64,000 nt of DNA from UMGS172 sp045636945 (lineage in GTDB: Bacteria; Bacillota; Clostridia; Oscillospirales; Acutalibacteraceae), in the NCBI GenBank assembly GCA_045636945.1, contig JAZTYO010000019.1:12566-76565 (forward strand), read 5' to 3'. The translations under genes and the position numbers were made by a program. Shown here one piece after another: positions 44,328 to 54,800 of this stretch. Every line of letters begins with the position of its first letter. The first letter of the stretch is position 1. Below the pieces are notes generated by a model that was given only the letters and a program-made list of their open reading frames with translations, did no database searches and had not been told where the DNA came from.

Positions 44328-45529
44328 TTTGACAATTCATCTTCTGAACCAAGTTCTTTTAACTTTTCTTCTTCAATTCCAAATGCACTTAAGATAAACG
44401 CAACCATCATACCTGTCTGTGCCCAGATGAAGGATATATCAATTATACCATAGATGGCAAGTGAGATAACCAAAGCAAGTATCAGGCCTGTAATGTTGGT
44501 ACGCTTGCCGTTTTTTCTCAAGGTTCTTCGGCAGGATATAACCGCCTTAAGGTAAAGTGCGATTCCCGAAAATGACAACAACGTTCCCACAATACCGTGA
44601 TTCATAACCGTATCAAAAACAAAGTTATGAGCGTGATTCGTGGGGTAATATGGGTTTGGCCCGATAAGTTGATTGTATAAGAATTTATAACTAAAAAATC
44701 CGTGACCGAAGACAGGAGCTTTTTTAATTTCTTGAAAAACAAACTGCCACACGTGTCCACGACTTTTGGCTGTATCAACCAACTCGTCAAGTCGGTGTAT
44801 AAGTTGGGGATATAGAATTACAGTGACAGCGGCTATGGCAACCAAGCCTATAAAGATTGCCAAAAGCTTAAATCTTCGTTGGAACAGCAACAAAAGAATT
44901 GCGCCGATGGTAATAATCACCCAAAGGCTAAGACTCTTACAAACGTATATACCGAGAGCACAGAAGATGCCAGCACTGTAAAAGGCGAATTTTACAAGCT
45001 TGCGGTCGGTGGTCATAATTCTGTAAAAGCAGACGAAAATGACCAAAGCGAGTATCATTCCAAGGTAATTGGCATTGAAATACATTGCGACACAGCGATA
45101 ATTAGGCTCATTGCGGTGAATAATGGCCTCAATAATGCTGTAAACCGTTGCAAAGCAACCGCCGACAACAATAATGTCGCTTATCATTCTGAAAAGTTGA
45201 CGGGTCATAATGCTTCTCGCAATATATCCTACAGCCAAAATTGCCGCAAAGATGCCGGTACGTTTGAATCCTACATAGTTTCCGTAATACAAAGAAATGC
45301 AAGCCGTTATTGCAAAGAATGCCGTCGCAAAATAGGCACTTTTGTATTTCAGCAAACACTTATTTATACCCGGTAACAAACACAATATGATTCCTGCACA
45401 AAAGATTATTGCGGAGGAGATAGTATAAGGCAGGAACAAAGCCACCGCAACTATAAGTAAAATATTGACTGCAATAAATTCGGTCCAATGCTTTACGGCG
45501 CCGTGTTCCAAAAAATAGTTTTTAATCAT
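44324..45529 (-). CDS. O-antigen ligase-like membrane protein (Wzy/WaaL family)
   Basis: 401 residues, about ten to eleven hydrophobic helices. The long loop with RGHVWQFVFQEIKKAPVFGHGF and NHAHNFVFDTVMNHGIVGT is the Wzy_C / O-antigen ligase signature, so the protein probably polymerises or ligates a lipid-linked glycan outside the membrane; in Gram-positives related proteins act in capsule or teichuronic-type polymer assembly. Start ATG overlaps the upstream stop (ATGA). Its stop TAA (44324-44326) is formed at the IS30 junction. Last gene of a four-gene operon. Confidence 0.85.
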   Translation of the reverse strand: MIKNYFLEHGAVKHWTEFIAVNILLIVAVALFLPYTISSAIIFCAGIILCLLPGINKCLLKYKSAYFATAFFAITACISLYYGNYVGFKRTGIFAAILAVGYIARSIMTRQLFRMISDIIVVGGCFATVYSIIEAIIHRNEPNYRCVAMYFNANYLGMILALVIFVCFYRIMTTDRKLVKFAFYSAGIFCALGIYVCKSLSLWVIITIGAILLLLFQRRFKLLAIFIGLVAIAAVTVILYPQLIHRLDELVDTAKSRGHVWQFVFQEIKKAPVFGHGFFSYKFLYNQLIGPNPYYPTNHAHNFVFDTVMNHGIVGTLLSFSGIALYLKAVISCRRTLRKNGKRTNITGLILALVISLAIYGIIDISFIWAQTGMMVAFILSAFGIEEEKLKELGSEDELSN

Positions 45530-48447
45530 GATAATTTAATTTTAGCAATCAAAGCCGATATTGCAGCAAAGAAAAGCTGGAATCCTGACAGTGTGAGAGA
45601 GTTGACAAGGTTGGTCTTGCCGGAAATTCCAAGATATACCGTAAGAACAACTCCCAAAACTGCAGCAATAATCATAATTGCGGTAAGAATAGCATATATG
45701 CCTTTAAGCTTGATGGATGCAGTAACAGCCGAAAAGAAGCCACAAACATTCTTGCCGAACGAAGTAGGTGCCGAGGTCGTTTCAACCGAGGCCGAGGTAC
45801 GCTCATAGCTGACACGTCCGTTGTGGTTCATAACCTTCAGCGCATCATCGGGAAGTCCGAAATAATCACATATCATAGCCTCGGTGGTGTTGGGGTCCTT
45901 GGGGTCGACAACAACGGTCATACCAGTATTGCAAAGCAACTGTAGTTCGTGTGCAACTTCGGGGTCGGTATCATACTGAACAATGAACAAAAGGCAGGGA
46001 ACACCGTCAACTGCAATATAAACAGGGAAGTAGCCTGCTTTGAGTATCTTTTGGTCGACCGATGCAGGAGGTACTGCAATATTATGACCCTGCATAAGGT
46101 TGCGGTTGCCGATAAGAATGGTTTTTTCACCAATCCAACCCGATACGCCCATTTTGTCCTCGTACTGAACGCCATTGACCTTGGGAAGGGCGTTACCTTG
46201 AGTATTGCCCAAAATTTCAAGGAATATTGCGCTTAAAGGACTGTTTGCGGCAATAGCAACTGCAGCAGCATCAACAAGAGTTTTTCCGATCTCGTTTTCA
46301 CCAAGGGTTTTCATATTGTACAGTCTGACCGAGCCCTCAGGGAAGAGGTCAGAGGAGTTTACTGCAACAAGGTTGGCAAGGTTAAGCTCGTAAGCACCCT
46401 TGTAGCCTGCAAGCATTGCGTCATATCCCGACAGCTTTTTGCTTACGAGATACATAGGAAGCTCGCAGATTAGTGCGGTACAGGCAGGCCATACACAGCA
46501 AAGCAATGCCGAAACAATAGAAAGTCCCGAGCCGATGCCTAGGAAATAGCTTACAACAATACCGACGACAAGTGCAATACCTGCCGAAATAGCCAACAGG
46601 GTCTTAATCTTGCGGTCAAAAGGACTGTCGTATCCGCAATTTTTGAGATAATCGCGGATGTTTACGGCTTTGCGGTCACAAAGAACAAGTGCCTCACCCT
46701 CGACAGCCCTCGATGAAATAACCTTGGCGTTGTTACCGCTTACCGAAACAACGGCGCGTTTTTCTTCCGAGGTGGCAATTATTTCAAGACCTCTGAGGAT
46801 TCTCCACGACTTCATAAAACGTGCAAGTCGGTTTACAAACAGCATAACTCCAGCTGCGGCGGCAAATCCACCTAACTTACCATCAAACACAAAGGCTGAG
46901 AGTCCGCTTTCGATAAGCATAACGGTGGATGCTATAGCAACAAGCGAGTCAAACTTCGGACGAAGTTTGAAAAGATTTTTGAAATCAGCAAAAACGTCGT
47001 TATTAATAATAACGGTAGCGGCAAGAAGAATGAGCTCTATTACCGCGACGGTAAAGCCAGACAAAACAGAGGTCGGCAAGGCCGAAACAATAAGCATAAA
47101 AAGGGTCAATACGCCGGTGAATATCAGCGACGACTTGTTCTTGGACTTTTCCTCCATAAGCTTGGCGCGAAGACGTGCGGAATCGTTGAGATTCTTGTAA
47201 TCGTCAATACCGTCAAGCTCTGGGTCGGAGGTTTCATAGTAGGGAAGGTCCTCAAAGAAATCGTCATCATCGTGGAAATCGCTGTCGGGAGTAAATCTTT
47301 CCGAGTCGAATTCATCATCGGCTTTCTGAGCGATGATATCGCCTAAACCACCGAACATAACAGTTTTGTCGTCGGCAACAATGGTATCCTGTGATACTTT
47401 TGGTGCGCGTATAAACTGTGTAGCCTCGATATCACCCTCAGGAGTGTGTTGGAGAACTGCGCCACGGACTATCTTGCCGTAAATACGAACATCCTCATCA
47501 CCCACACGTCGGCCACCCGTTGTATGCATAATGTCGGAACTGGAGTCAGAAGGAATAACCTCGACCTCGACCTTAATACCTTCGTCGGTATCAGTTTCCC
47601 CAACCGTCGGTTGAGGCATTTCTTCACTAAACGTATAAGTGAGCTCTGCATCATCTTCAACTACAGGTGATGCAGATTCTTTTACAACAGGTTTGTCTTT
47701 AGCATCGGGAGAGTTATCAGAAGTTTCGGCAACCGCCTCTACCACCTTTTCGGAGGTGGGCTTGTCCGAACGTCCGTCAGAGGTTTCACCGCGGAGCATT
47801 CTGATAATATCGTCAACCGAACGTGATTCAGCCTTTACTTCCTCTTGCTTCTCTTCATCTACAACAGGCTTAACTTCCTGCTTTACAGGTTCAGCAGGCT
47901 TATGTTCAACAGGTTTACGCTCCTTGGGAGCACCCTCTTGAGTCGCCTTTTCAACGGCAATACGGCAACGCTCAAGAAAAGCATCGGTAGAAGCCGAATG
48001 TTTTGCAACAGATGGTGTGGCCGAGGGGGTGACAGCAGGTGCATCAACCGATACCGTTTGAGAAACTATGTCTTCAGCAGGGGCCGTGGGCTTCTGCGAC
48101 ATTACGTCGTCGGCCTTTACAGTTTTGGTTTCGGCTGGCGCCGTTGCCCAGGAAGGCACGTAATCGTCCTCAATAGCAGTAGCAATATTCTGTTGCTCGC
48201 GTTCCTTCATACGTTGATATACCGAGTCGGGTTTGGGATGAGAGGTCATCGGTATCTCCTCGGCACGGCTGTTTGTAACCTCGTTGGCGGTCAAAGCATG
48301 CGGTGCAAAGGCACTGTTTTGACCAATGCGGTGCGCACCTACTCTTTTTTCGCCTGCGGGTATTATAATATCGTCATCATCGCTGAAGAGATTGTCGTTA
48401 TGTAAGCTTTCAAACTCGTCAGCCTTTTTCTTTCCGAAAATTCCCAT
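45526..48447 (-). CDS. Degenerate P-type ATPase-like membrane protein with long disordered N-terminus
   Basis: 973 residues. Residues 1-430 are hydrophilic, acidic and low-complexity (many Pro, Glu, Lys, Asp). The rest follows the P-type ATPase plan: helix pairs at ~441-482 and ~503-540, an A-domain-like part (~550-610), helices at ~614-664 with the VWPAC segment where metal pumps have CPC, an N-domain-like part (WIGEKTILIGNRNLM), and two C-terminal helices (~915-970). The phosphorylation motif DKTGT is replaced by SDLFPEGS (Asp700), and the TGD/GDGxND hinge is missing (GMTVVVDPKDPNTTEAM). It therefore probably does not pump by phospho-cycling; a sensor, scaffold or regulator is more likely (inference). 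Confidence 0.75.
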   Translation of the reverse strand: MGIFGKKKADEFESLHNDNLFSDDDDIIIPAGEKRVGAHRIGQNSAFAPHALTANEVTNSRAEEIPMTSHPKPDSVYQRMKEREQQNIATAIEDDYVPSWATAPAETKTVKADDVMSQKPTAPAEDIVSQTVSVDAPAVTPSATPSVAKHSASTDAFLERCRIAVEKATQEGAPKERKPVEHKPAEPVKQEVKPVVDEEKQEEVKAESRSVDDIIRMLRGETSDGRSDKPTSEKVVEAVAETSDNSPDAKDKPVVKESASPVVEDDAELTYTFSEEMPQPTVGETDTDEGIKVEVEVIPSDSSSDIMHTTGGRRVGDEDVRIYGKIVRGAVLQHTPEGDIEATQFIRAPKVSQDTIVADDKTVMFGGLGDIIAQKADDEFDSERFTPDSDFHDDDDFFEDLPYYETSDPELDGIDDYKNLNDSARLRAKLMEEKSKNKSSLIFTGVLTLFMLIVSALPTSVLSGFTVAVIELILLAATVIINNDVFADFKNLFKLRPKFDSLVAIASTVMLIESGLSAFVFDGKLGGFAAAAGVMLFVNRLARFMKSWRILRGLEIIATSEEKRAVVSVSGNNAKVISSRAVEGEALVLCDRKAVNIRDYLKNCGYDSPFDRKIKTLLAISAGIALVVGIVVSYFLGIGSGLSIVSALLCCVWPACTALICELPMYLVSKKLSGYDAMLAGYKGAYELNLANLVAVNSSDLFPEGSVRLYNMKTLGENEIGKTLVDAAAVAIAANSPLSAIFLEILGNTQGNALPKVNGVQYEDKMGVSGWIGEKTILIGNRNLMQGHNIAVPPASVDQKILKAGYFPVYIAVDGVPCLLFIVQYDTDPEVAHELQLLCNTGMTVVVDPKDPNTTEAMICDYFGLPDDALKVMNHNGRVSYERTSASVETTSAPTSFGKNVCGFFSAVTASIKLKGIYAILTAIMIIAAVLGVVLTVYLGISGKTNLVNSLTLSGFQLFFAAISALIAKIKLS

Positions 48448-48460
48448 ATTCCAAACTCCC

Positions 48461-49267
48461 TTAATTGTTGGCTTTTATGTTTTGTTTCTGTCTTGCGGCT
48501 TCATACATCAGTACTCCGGCAGCAACCGAAGCGTTCAAAGAATTTATCTTGCCCATCATAGGCATTGCAACGGTGACGTCACAGCTCTTTTTAACAAGTG
48601 CACTGACACCGCGGCCCTCCGAACCGATTACAAAAGCACAAGCGCCTCGGTAATCGACCGAGCACCAGTTTTCACCGTCCATATCGGCGGCATAGATCCA
48701 AAGACCTTTTTCTTTAAGCTCGTCGATGCAGGCGGTAACGTTGGTTACACGTGCAACACGCATATATTCCAATGCTCCTGCCGAAGCCTTGGCCACAACG
48801 GCATTCAAGGATGCACTGCGACGCTTGGGGATGATTATTCCATGCACACCACAGGCCTCTGCGGTACGGATTATGGCACCAAGGTTATGTGGGTCCTCAA
48901 TACCGTCGCAAATTATAATGAACGGAGCCTCGTTACGTTCAGCGGCGCAGTTCAGTATATCGCTGACCTCACAGTATTCGTGAGAAGCAACCACCAATGC
49001 CACACCCTGATGTGAAGCACCGCCACTCATAAAGTCAAGCTTTTGGGGGGCAACCTCTTTAACGGGTATACCTCTTTCACGGCATTTTGCTACCAAGGCT
49101 CTGACCGAGCCGTTCATAGCACCGTGAGCTACCAACAGTTTGTCGATTTCACGACCCGAGCGTAAAGCCTCGGTTACTGGGTTTCGACCGACGATAACGT
49201 CGGTAAAACGGGCATCCTCAGTAGCTTCTGCTTCAAAAACTTCTTCTTTTTCTCTAAAATCGGGCAT
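48461..49267 (-). CDS. rlmB: 23S rRNA (guanosine-2'-O)-methyltransferase RlmB / TrmH family
   Basis: 268 residues, SPOUT fold. An N-terminal L30e-like substrate domain (VIVGRNPVTEALRSGREIDKLL) and the knot domain with DGIEDPHNLGAIIRTAEACGVHGII, FVIGSEGRGVSALVKKSCD and MGKINSLNASVAAGVLMYEA. 2'-O-methylates a guanosine of 23S rRNA. A short acidic leader (residues 1-22) precedes the usual start. ATG 49267, two bases after the HprK-like stop. Confidence 0.95.
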   Translation of the reverse strand: MPDFREKEEVFEAEATEDARFTDVIVGRNPVTEALRSGREIDKLLVAHGAMNGSVRALVAKCRERGIPVKEVAPQKLDFMSGGASHQGVALVVASHEYCEVSDILNCAAERNEAPFIIICDGIEDPHNLGAIIRTAEACGVHGIIIPKRRSASLNAVVAKASAGALEYMRVARVTNVTACIDELKEKGLWIYAADMDGENWCSVDYRGACAFVIGSEGRGVSALVKKSCDVTVAMPMMGKINSLNASVAAGVLMYEAARQKQNIKANN

Positions 49268-49269
49268 AA

Positions 49270-49995
49270 TTAGTTCCTTTTCTCATAATCGGTACCAGTT
49301 AAAGCCTCAAAAGAGGTTTTTACGGCATCCTCGGTCATATCACATTCAAGTACAAAAATCGGAGTTTGTCGGATGAATTTGTCCAAAAGGTCGGTCAGTA
49401 TGTCAACGTTTTCGGGCCTTGACGGCAGTTGTGTCTGCCTCATAAGGAAGGGAATGGTTTCAAGCGGTGTTGCAGGTCGGATTTTATTATCGGTGCCTCT
49501 GTGAAGGAGCACTACACCGCCAACCGGTACCGAAACGTCGGCGTTCTGGTCGGTTTTACCGCTCCAAGGTGTTCCTATAGCATAAAAATTGCCGTCAATA
49601 AGCTTAATTGCAGGCTTGTCATCATTTATCATCTCAACACCGTTGACATATTTTTGCCAAAGTGATGTATGGGTCGATTTTCCTGTTCCACTGTCAGCAG
49701 TAAATATGTAGGCCTTGCCGTCATAACTTATAGTTGAAGAATGAAGCAAAAATCCTCCGAACTTAAGAAGTCGGTAATAGAACATACAACCGGTTCCAAG
49801 ATATTCAACGGCAGCAGGGCTCAACCGCGGATAATCAGCCTTCATACGGTCAAGATTTTCCTGTGCAGGAACGATGACCATATCGGGCTCACCGTCAAAA
49901 TCGGCACGGTATTTCTCGCTGCGTGAACGCAGCATATCACCGTTTACCTCCATTTCGACCTTGAGATCGGCTATCAGGTATTTACCGTAGCTCAT
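49270..49995 (-). CDS. HPr kinase-like P-loop protein
   Basis: 241 residues. A P-loop TADSGTGKSTHTSLW preceded by LLHSSTISYDGKAYIF, then MINDDKPAIKL and GTPWSGKTDQNA, form the HprK/PEP-carboxykinase-like core. It lacks the HprK/P N-terminal domain and the HPr K/P signature, so HPr is unlikely as substrate. Related small proteins often sit near peptide-modification or glycan genes. Start ATG 49995 (MSYGKYLI) with GGAGG six bases upstream; the longer frame includes that site. First gene of the four-gene minus-strand operon. Confidence 0.8.
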   Translation of the reverse strand: MSYGKYLIADLKVEMEVNGDMLRSRSEKYRADFDGEPDMVIVPAQENLDRMKADYPRLSPAAVEYLGTGCMFYYRLLKFGGFLLHSSTISYDGKAYIFTADSGTGKSTHTSLWQKYVNGVEMINDDKPAIKLIDGNFYAIGTPWSGKTDQNADVSVPVGGVVLLHRGTDNKIRPATPLETIPFLMRQTQLPSRPENVDILTDLLDKFIRQTPIFVLECDMTEDAVKTSFEALTGTDYEKRN

Positions 49996-50052
49996 ACAAA
50001 ACCTCCAAAAAAATTTGACATACTTAACCATTATTACTCCATTATAATGTAT

Positions 50053-50081
50053 ATAATATATCTTTTCATAATAAATGTCAA
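50053..50081 (-). promoter_or_regulatory. Predicted promoter of the HprK-like/rlmB/pseudo-ATPase/ligase operon
   Basis: Minus-strand TTGACA (50076-50081), 17-bp spacer, TATTAT (50053-50058), about 55 bp before the start at 49995. Genes below it have gaps of 2, 13 and -4 bp with no terminator seen. Confidence 0.75.
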
Positions 50082-50202
50082 TGGATTTTCGGTTTTTACG
50101 TAATTTGGCAGGGAAAATAATGCAAACCTTTAATAAAATGCCGTTACTGTGTCAAAAATATCGGTGAAAGTCGGTTTATCCGACCGAGAAAGGATGATAT
50201 TT

Positions 50203-51423
50203 TTGATAACTGCGATAAAAGGTTTTGAGGTTCTGGATTCAAGAGGCAACCCTACCGTTGCGGCAGAGGTAACGCTGTTTGATGGAAGCAGGGCAGTGGC
50301 TATTGCCCCTTCGGGAGCATCGACCGGTAAGTTTGAGGCCCACGAGCTTCGTGACGGTGGACATCGCTTTGGAGGGAAGGGAGTAACCAAGGCAGTCGAG
50401 AATATCAATAACATTATTGCACCTGCGCTACAAAAACTCGGCACACTCAATCAGAAGCAGATTGACAATGAAATGATAAAACTTGACGGCTCTCTTAACA
50501 AAAACCGTTTGGGTGCCAACGCTATGCTTGCTGTGTCTATGGCTGTGGCCCGTGCTGCGGCAAGACATTACAGAATCCCGCTGTACCGTTATCTTGGTGG
50601 TATCAGCAGATTGCGATTACCGACCCCTATGATGAATATTTTCAATGGCGGAGCCCATTCGACCAATAACATCGATATTCAGGAGTTTATGATTGTGCCG
50701 ACCAACGGCAGTTTTTCTGACAAACTCAGAGCAGGTGTGGAGGTTTATCATGCGTTGGGTACTGTGCTTAAAGCATCAGGCAAGTCGACAGGAGTAGGGG
50801 ATGAGGGTGGATTTTCACCCGACCTTCGCGATGACCGAGAGGTTATAGAGTATATTATGAAGGGCATAAACACTGCGGGATACACAACAGATGATATCAA
50901 AATTGCTTTGGATGTGGCATCAAGCGAATGGTATACCGAAGGAAAATATCGTTTGCCCAAATCAAACACCGTGCTGTCGTCACAGGAACTGACCGAGAAG
51001 ATTAATACACTCACGAAGGATTATCCGATAATCTCGGTTGAGGACGGACTTGCCGAGGATGATTATTCAGGCTGGAAGGCTATAACGCAAAAATTGTCGG
51101 ATAAAATTATGCTTGTAGGTGATGACTTGTTTGTCACCAACCCCGAGCGTCTGACCGACGGAATAGAGCAGGGGATAGCAAATGCGGTGTTGGTCAAGCT
51201 GAATCAGATAGGGACGGTATCGGAAACGCTACAAGTTATTGAGATTGCCAACAAGGCCGGCTATGATTATATCATTTCTCACCGTTCGGGTGAGACCGAG
51301 GACACCTTCATTGCCGACCTTGCCGTTGGTGTTGGTGCAAAATATATAAAATCGGGTGCTCCTTGCCGTACCGACCGAACCTCAAAATACAACAGATTGC
51401 TGAAAATTGAGTCCGAGTTGTGA
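50203..51423 (+). CDS. eno: Enolase
   Basis: 406 residues; interconverts 2-phosphoglycerate and phosphoenolpyruvate. GFEVLDSRGNPTVAAEVTL, SGASTGKFEAHELRDGG, GDEGGFSPDL, SVEDGLAEDDYSGW, LVGDDLFVTNPERL, VKLNQIGTVSETL, SHRSGETED and IKSGAPCRTDR are present, including both active-site lysines. I use TTG 50203 (MITAIKGFEV), because AAAGG is nine bases upstream; upstream in-frame codons have no ribosome site. It lacks the usual C-terminal tail and is somewhat divergent (GGAHSTNNID instead of GGAHADNNVD). Confidence 0.95.
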   Translation: MITAIKGFEVLDSRGNPTVAAEVTLFDGSRAVAIAPSGASTGKFEAHELRDGGHRFGGKGVTKAVENINNIIAPALQKLGTLNQKQIDNEMIKLDGSLNKNRLGANAMLAVSMAVARAAARHYRIPLYRYLGGISRLRLPTPMMNIFNGGAHSTNNIDIQEFMIVPTNGSFSDKLRAGVEVYHALGTVLKASGKSTGVGDEGGFSPDLRDDREVIEYIMKGINTAGYTTDDIKIALDVASSEWYTEGKYRLPKSNTVLSSQELTEKINTLTKDYPIISVEDGLAEDDYSGWKAITQKLSDKIMLVGDDLFVTNPERLTDGIEQGIANAVLVKLNQIGTVSETLQVIEIANKAGYDYIISHRSGETEDTFIADLAVGVGAKYIKSGAPCRTDRTSKYNRLLKIESEL

Positions 51424-51442
51424 AAAACAGCTCGGATTTTTT
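51412..51442 (+). terminator. Terminator overlapping the end of eno
   Basis: TCCGAGTTGT (51412-51421) / ACAGCTCGGA (51427-51436, one G-U pair), then T6. The 5' arm is the last three codons, and the stop codon is in the loop edge. Confidence 0.85.
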
Positions 51443-51718
51443 GTGCATATTGGTCAAAATCAACATTTATAGTCCCCAAAGACAATATACATTACATAGA
51501 GTGGTGGACATGTCCGTTGAATTGTCGTGTAATACATAATGCATCACAATAGGTTGCGATGCACAAATGCAACAAAAAGTATAGGTTATATGCCATTTTT
51601 GTGCAATTTGACAATGAATGCATTGTTTGGACGGCAAAATAAGGAAAATTGCATATAAGTGTTGGTATAAAAAATAAAAAATTTTTGCCGAATTTAGTAT
51701 AATTTTGCTAAATAGTTA
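51437..51718. other. AT-rich intergenic region with small palindromes, no gene
   Basis: The 51424-51846 gap holds the eno terminator, the promoter described below, and about 280 bp without a credible ORF. It includes a near-perfect hairpin TGCATCACAA / TTGCGATGCA (51540-51563, one mismatch), a cluster of TGCAA/TTGCA words, and the left arm TTTGCCG (51684-51690) of an inverted repeat whose right arm is in the next promoter. Probably a regulatory region for the transport locus. Confidence 0.6.
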
Positions 51719-51747
51719 TTGACAAAACGGCAAATTTGTAAGATAAT
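51719..51747 (+). promoter_or_regulatory. Promoter of the first transport operon
   Basis: Consensus TTGACA (51719-51724), 17-bp spacer, GATAAT (51742-51747). CGGCAAA (51728-51734) in the spacer is complementary to TTTGCCG at 51684-51690, a possible operator pair. The start near 51754 gives a ~90-nt leader before ATG 51847. Confidence 0.75.
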
Positions 51748-51846
51748 ACTATACAGAACATTATGCAAAGTGGGTCGTTGTCTGCTATCGCTACTTTGTT
51801 GCTCTTGCAAGGGGCATGTTTAAATCTCTTTTTTGAAGGTGAAGAA

Positions 51847-54800
51847 ATGAAGTCTGGTAAAATCCGATTATTGGCCATTGTGCTTATGACTGTGATTATA
51901 GTATCGCTTTTTGCCCTTCCCGTAGTTTCGGCTGACGAGGTGCAGAATGATGCTGGAAATCCCCCCACCATCGGCGGAGAACAGTCCGGTACAAACGTGT
52001 CAAACGAGTACACTAAGTATCTCGAGTCCATTGCCTCCAATAGCTATGCCAAGGAGGACATAGTTATTGATCCGCTTAGTTATAAGGAAGCGTTCGATCA
52101 CGAGTATGAGGGTACTGACGGCACTGTCAGCGTGTTGAGTGTTGAAAAGGCAGATGTTCTCATTGATATTGCAACACAGAAGAGGGAGTCAAAGGACTGT
52201 TTGTTCTGGCGCGATAACAAGTCGTTCCAGCAGCAGGGCTATGTAACCTATGAGATTCAGGTTCCTGAAACAGCTATCTACAATCTCGCTCTTACATACA
52301 AGCCTCTTGATAAGACCGGCGGTAACGCAGATCCTTCCGACGACAAGACAAGTGTTTCTGCTGTTGAGTTTAAGGTTCTCATCAACGGTGAGGTTCTTTA
52401 TTCCGGCCTTGACGCTTTGTCATTCCCCCGTATGTTCGTCAATGACGGTGCTACCTTTGACAAGCCTGAAGGCGACCCCCGTGAAGATACTATCGGTAAC
52501 CAGCTCACCCCCGAGCAGGTTCAGTACAGCGATTTTGTAACCCAATACGCAGTTGACCCTGTAGGAATCATTGCTGAGCCTTATAAGATCTTGCTTGAAG
52601 CAGGAAAGACCAACGTCATCACCGTTGAGTCGGTGTATGAGCCCGTTGCCCTTGCAAGCATTATATTGAAAGCACCTAAGGATGCTCCTTCTTACGAGCA
52701 GTATGCATCTCAGAATTCCGGTAAGGCAGACTATACCGGTGAAGCCATCGAAATTGAGGGCGAAGGTGCTTGGATCAAGTCGGCCAACTCCTTGGTCGCT
52801 AAGGCCGATAACGGCTCCTGCAACGTTACCCCCAACAGCCCCGTTATCTCTAAGCTTAACTATATCGGTAATACCAACTGGCAGATTCCCGGTGAATCGC
52901 TCACCTGGAAGGTATCGGTTCCTGCAGACGGTATGTACACCTTTGGCCTCAACTACAAGCAGGCAGCCATCATTGATGGTTTTACCTACCGTTCGTTGAC
53001 TATTGACGGTGTTACTCCGTTTGCCGAGTGCGCTAACCTCAGATTTGACTACTGCACCGAGTGGACCTTTAAGACCATTGGTAAAGCAGTAGATGAAGAA
53101 AGCATTGACCCGTATAAGTTCTACCTTACAAAGGGAGACCATATCTTCACTCTTACCGTCACTTTGGGTGAGACTGCAGAATTCTATTCAAGACTCAGCG
53201 AGATTGTTGATACTATCGGTGACACTTATATTGACATTATTATGATCACCAGTGACTCTCCCGACCCGAACCGTGACTATGAGTTGTTCAAGCAGATCCC
53301 CAACTTCCAGGAGGTTCTCCTTGGCTGCTATACCGACCTTAATAACCTTGCTTCTGATATGAAAGCACTTTCGGGTGACCGTAGTAATAAGTATATCGCT
53401 GCATTAAACAATATGGCACGTGTACTTAAAGAAATGTACGACAACAAGTACACTGCTCAAAACTATGTTTCCGACTTCTACTCCAACTACACCACAGTGT
53501 GTTCTTGGTTGTACGAAATGAAGACCATGCCTTTGAACCTCGACCAGTTCCAGATTGCAGGTGGCAATGGCAACTTCAATAATAACAGCGCATCCTTTGG
53601 TGAGTCTTTCAAGTTTAGTCTCAAGCGTTTCTTCGCTTCCTTTACTGATGAGTTCACCACTATCGGCGGTTCTGTTTCAGCCGATGCCAAGAGCACAGTA
53701 CGTATCTGGGTTAACTGGGGCCGTGACCAGACACAGGTTTTGAGTAACCTTATTCAGGACTCCTTTACCGCAGAAACCGGAATCGGTGTTCAGCTTGAAA
53801 TTGTTAACGCATCGCTCGTTAATGGCTTGTTGGCAGGTAACTTCCCCGATATGTCACTCCACTTGAGCCGTACCGATCCTGTCAACCTCGGTATGCGTGG
53901 TGCTTTGTATGACCTGACCAACTTCTCGGCTGCAAAGGATCCCAAGTATTCGACCGTTGATGATGGTTCGACCTACTTGCTCGACTACGAGACCGTTCTT
54001 AAGCGTTTCCAGCCCACTGCTAATACTCCTTATTGGTATGATGACGGTTCTGGCCATAAGCAGTTGTTTGCTTTGCCTGATACTCAGGGCTTCTTTATAA
54101 TGTATTACCGTACCGACATCTTCGAGGACCTCGGAATCCCTTCACCCGAAACCGCTAATAACGGTATGGGTTGGACCTGGACTGAGTTCCTTGATGCAGC
54201 AACCATTCTCCAGCGTAACAATATGGATGCTTACATACCTTACACCAAGATTGCATCCACTACTACTGTTAACGCAGGTATGGGTAGCTTGCATATGTTC
54301 CCGACCGTGTTGGCACAGAACAACGTTGAGCTTTATAACGACGACCGCAATAAGACTACTCTTACAAGCGGTGACGCTATTGAAGCATTTACCCAGTGGA
54401 CCGATTTCTACACCAAATACGGCATTGAGAAGCAGATGGACTTCTATAACCGTTTCCGTACCGGTACTGCTCCTTTGGGTATCTCGAGCTATACTACATA
54501 TACTCAGTTGACTCAGGCAGCACCTGAAATTCAGGGCCGTTGGAGAATTACCTCCATACCCGGCAACCCCATCTACGATGAGGCAGGCAATATGACCGGT
54601 ATTAACCAGGCTATCGCAGGTAGCGGAACCGGATGTTCCGTTATCAACCGTTCACCCAACAAGGACGGTGCTTGGCAGTTCCTTTGCTGGTGGACTTCGG
54701 CTCAGACCCAGCTCAGATACAACAACAACGTTGAGTCTATCCTTGGTGTTGTTTCCCGTACTGCAACCGCTAACGTAGAAGCATTCAGCTCCTACTCTTG

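Noticed and set aside
44324..45529. O-antigen-ligase-like gene as an IS-disrupted pseudogene
   Set aside because: The signature loop and all helices are present, and a stop is recreated at the same codon when the element is removed in silico.
45526..48447. Functional metal or cation pump
   Set aside because: No DKTGT phosphorylation motif, TGD hinge or CPC metal site can be found in the frame.
49270..49995. True HPr kinase/phosphorylase
   Set aside because: The P-loop core is similar, but the N-terminal domain and the HPrK/P signature are missing.
51437..51846. Extended N-terminus of the large SBP from an ATG at 51763
   Set aside because: That codon has no ribosome site and would put a 28-residue leader before a clear signal peptide; ATG 51847 has GAAGGTG at good spacing.
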